Below are positions 14,983 through 15,880 of a DNA stretch of 15,880 nucleotides, in pieces. A model generated the notes under the pieces. That model did no database searches and was not told the DNA's origin. It saw only the letters and a program-made list of their open reading frames with translations. Within the stretch, counting starts at the first letter, position 1. Every line of letters begins with the position of its first letter. Origin of the DNA: CAZYVA01 sp964650695 (GTDB taxonomy: Bacteria; Bacillota; Clostridia; Lachnospirales; Lachnospiraceae); the NCBI GenBank assembly GCA_964650695.1, contig CAZYVA010000042.1, forward strand, positions 1 to 15,880, given 5' to 3'. Both the position numbers and the translations under genes were made by a program.

Positions 14983-15687
14983 ATGAAATTAGCAAACAAA
15001 TGTGTTGCCGAATTTATCGGCACAATGGTACTTGTAGTGATGGGCTGCGGCACAGCGATGCTGGTCGGCTGTGACGCGGCAAATGGGGGCGGCTATATCC
15101 TGACCGCGCTCGCGTTCGGCCTGACAATCGTCGGTATGGCCTACTGCGTGGGGAATATATCCGGCTGCCATATCAATCCGGCCGTATCGCTTGGCGTCCT
15201 TATGAGCGGAGGCATGAGTACACAGGAATTTATCGCATACGTGATTTCCCAGTGTGTCGGCGCGTTCGTGGGCTCAGGAATCCTCGCGCTCATCTTCTCG
15301 CTTGGAAATGTCACCGACATGACCGGAGGCTTTGGCACGAACGGGCTTAGCGGAGTGGGCGGAAGCGCGGTAGCCGGGCTGATCGTGGAGATCGTGCTGA
15401 CATTTATCTTTGTGCTCACGATCCTCGGCGTAACTTCAAAAAATGCGTCTCACGGTTCTTTCGGCGGGCTGGTGATTGGCCTTACGCTGACGCTTGTCCA
15501 CATTCTTGGTATAGGTCTTACGGGAACTTCCGTGAACCCGGCAAGAAGCATCGGCCCGGCAATCGTGGCGGGGATTAGCGGAAACGGAACCCCCTTGTCC
15601 TGCCTTTGGGTATTCATCGTCGGCCCGCTGATTGGCGCAGCCCTTGCCGCCGTTGTCTACAAATATCTGGAAAGCGGAAAAGAATAA
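14983..15687 (+). CDS. aqpZ: Aquaporin Z-type water channel
   Basis: A 234-residue membrane channel of the major intrinsic protein family with six helices and two half-helices. Both NPA motifs are intact (HINPAVS and SVNPARS). The pore-selectivity positions read as in AqpZ: phenylalanine in the helix 2 AFGLT segment, histidine in TLVHIL of helix 5, and arginine after the second NPA. Glycerol facilitators lack this histidine, so water is the likely substrate. The length matches AqpZ (about 230). The ATG at 14983 is chosen because GAAGGGAG precedes it and the protein then begins MKLANKCVAEFIGT like its family; a TTG at 14944 would add 13 unlikely residues. The gene stands alone, divergent from jetABC and convergent with the tRNA. 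One variation: GCH instead of GGH before the first NPA. Confidence 0.95.
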   Translation: MKLANKCVAEFIGTMVLVVMGCGTAMLVGCDAANGGGYILTALAFGLTIVGMAYCVGNISGCHINPAVSLGVLMSGGMSTQEFIAYVISQCVGAFVGSGILALIFSLGNVTDMTGGFGTNGLSGVGGSAVAGLIVEIVLTFIFVLTILGVTSKNASHGSFGGLVIGLTLTLVHILGIGLTGTSVNPARSIGPAIVAGISGNGTPLSCLWVFIVGPLIGAALAAVVYKYLESGKE

Positions 15688-15698
15688 AGAATAAAGAA

Positions 15699-15735
15699 CG
15701 CGGCATACGGCATTCCGGCAACGGCTCAAACCGCG
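15699..15735 (-). terminator. Possible terminator downstream of tRNA-Gly
   Basis: CGCGG (15699-15703) pairs with CCGCG (15731-15735). Read on the minus strand the stem is followed by TTCTTTATTCTTTATTC, a T-rich tail, so it could end the tRNA transcript. On the plus strand the following bases are A-rich, so it fits the aquaporin transcript less well. Confidence 0.4.
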
Positions 15736-15745
15736 CATAATAAAA

Positions 15746-15816
15746 AGCAGATAACGGGAGTCGAACCCGCCTTTCCAGCTTGGGAAGCTGGCGTTCTACC
15801 GATGAACCATATCTGC
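15746..15816 (-). tRNA. tRNA-Gly (anticodon CCC)
   Basis: A 71-nt cloverleaf read on the minus strand. The acceptor stem GCAGATA/TATCTGC is perfect (7 bp), the D stem is GTTC/GAAC, and the anticodon stem CCAGC/GCTGG encloses the loop TTCCCAA, giving anticodon CCC (reads GGG). The variable loop is 4 nt, and the T stem GCGGG/CCCGT (one G-U) holds the loop TTCGACT. The discriminator base is U and CCA is not encoded, so it must be added after transcription. It is a minor glycine isoacceptor. Confidence 0.96.
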
Positions 15817-15824
15817 ATGGATTA

Positions 15825-15853
15825 TTTATAACACAAATACATCACAAAATCAA
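15825..15853 (-). promoter_or_regulatory. Predicted promoter of tRNA-Gly
   Basis: On the minus strand TTGATT (15853-15848) and TATAAA (15830-15825) are 17 bp apart, with TGT directly before the -10 box (extended -10). The start would lie just upstream of the tRNA 5' end. Confidence 0.6.
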
Positions 15854-15880
15854 GTCCTTCTCGCAATTTTACAATGAAAC

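Noticed and set aside
15746..15816. tRNA as an attachment site for an integrated element
   Set aside because: No integrase, no repeated copy of the tRNA 3' end and no phage-like genes are visible in the window.

Overview
The window looks like chromosomal DNA of a Clostridia bacterium, most likely a gut-type Lachnospiraceae relative. This is an inference from moderately high GC, Gram-positive style ribosome binding sites, a Tudor-tailed PcrA helicase, a high-molecular-weight rubredoxin, a MarR-controlled heterodimeric ABC exporter and a GGDEF protein with a multi-helix membrane domain. No exact species can be given from sequence alone.

Layout from left to right. (1) Positions 1-3752, minus strand: pcrA, followed with a 4-bp GTGA overlap by a membrane diguanylate-cyclase-type gene (GGDEF then PAS) that runs off the left edge. 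(2) 3903-8231, minus strand: a marR repressor gene followed by the two halves of a heterodimeric ABC exporter of the BmrCD/TM287-288 type. One half has a degenerate nucleotide site. The marR promoter is near consensus and is followed immediately by two operator-like palindromes, so the operon is probably autoregulated and drug-inducible. (3) 8547-9203, plus strand: a flavin-reductase/rubredoxin fusion (high-molecular-weight rubredoxin) with its own promoter and a 19-bp palindrome at the predicted transcription start. (4) 9209-14631, minus strand: a three-gene operon encoding an SMC-type condensin, recognised as JetA, JetB and JetC of the Wadjet plasmid/phage-defence family. The JetD nuclease subunit is not on either side. 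(5) 14983-15687, plus strand: an aquaporin Z-type channel. (6) 15746-15816, minus strand: tRNA-Gly(CCC).

The most interesting points are the JetABC operon without JetD; a short decayed copy of the marR 3' end just upstream of the jet promoter, far from the intact marR; the operator architecture of marR; a hairpin that contains the stop codons of both convergent genes hrb and jetC; and a structured 127-nt gap between marR and the exporter. Apart from the partial gene at the left edge, I see no insertion sequences, prophage genes, CRISPR arrays or integrase.
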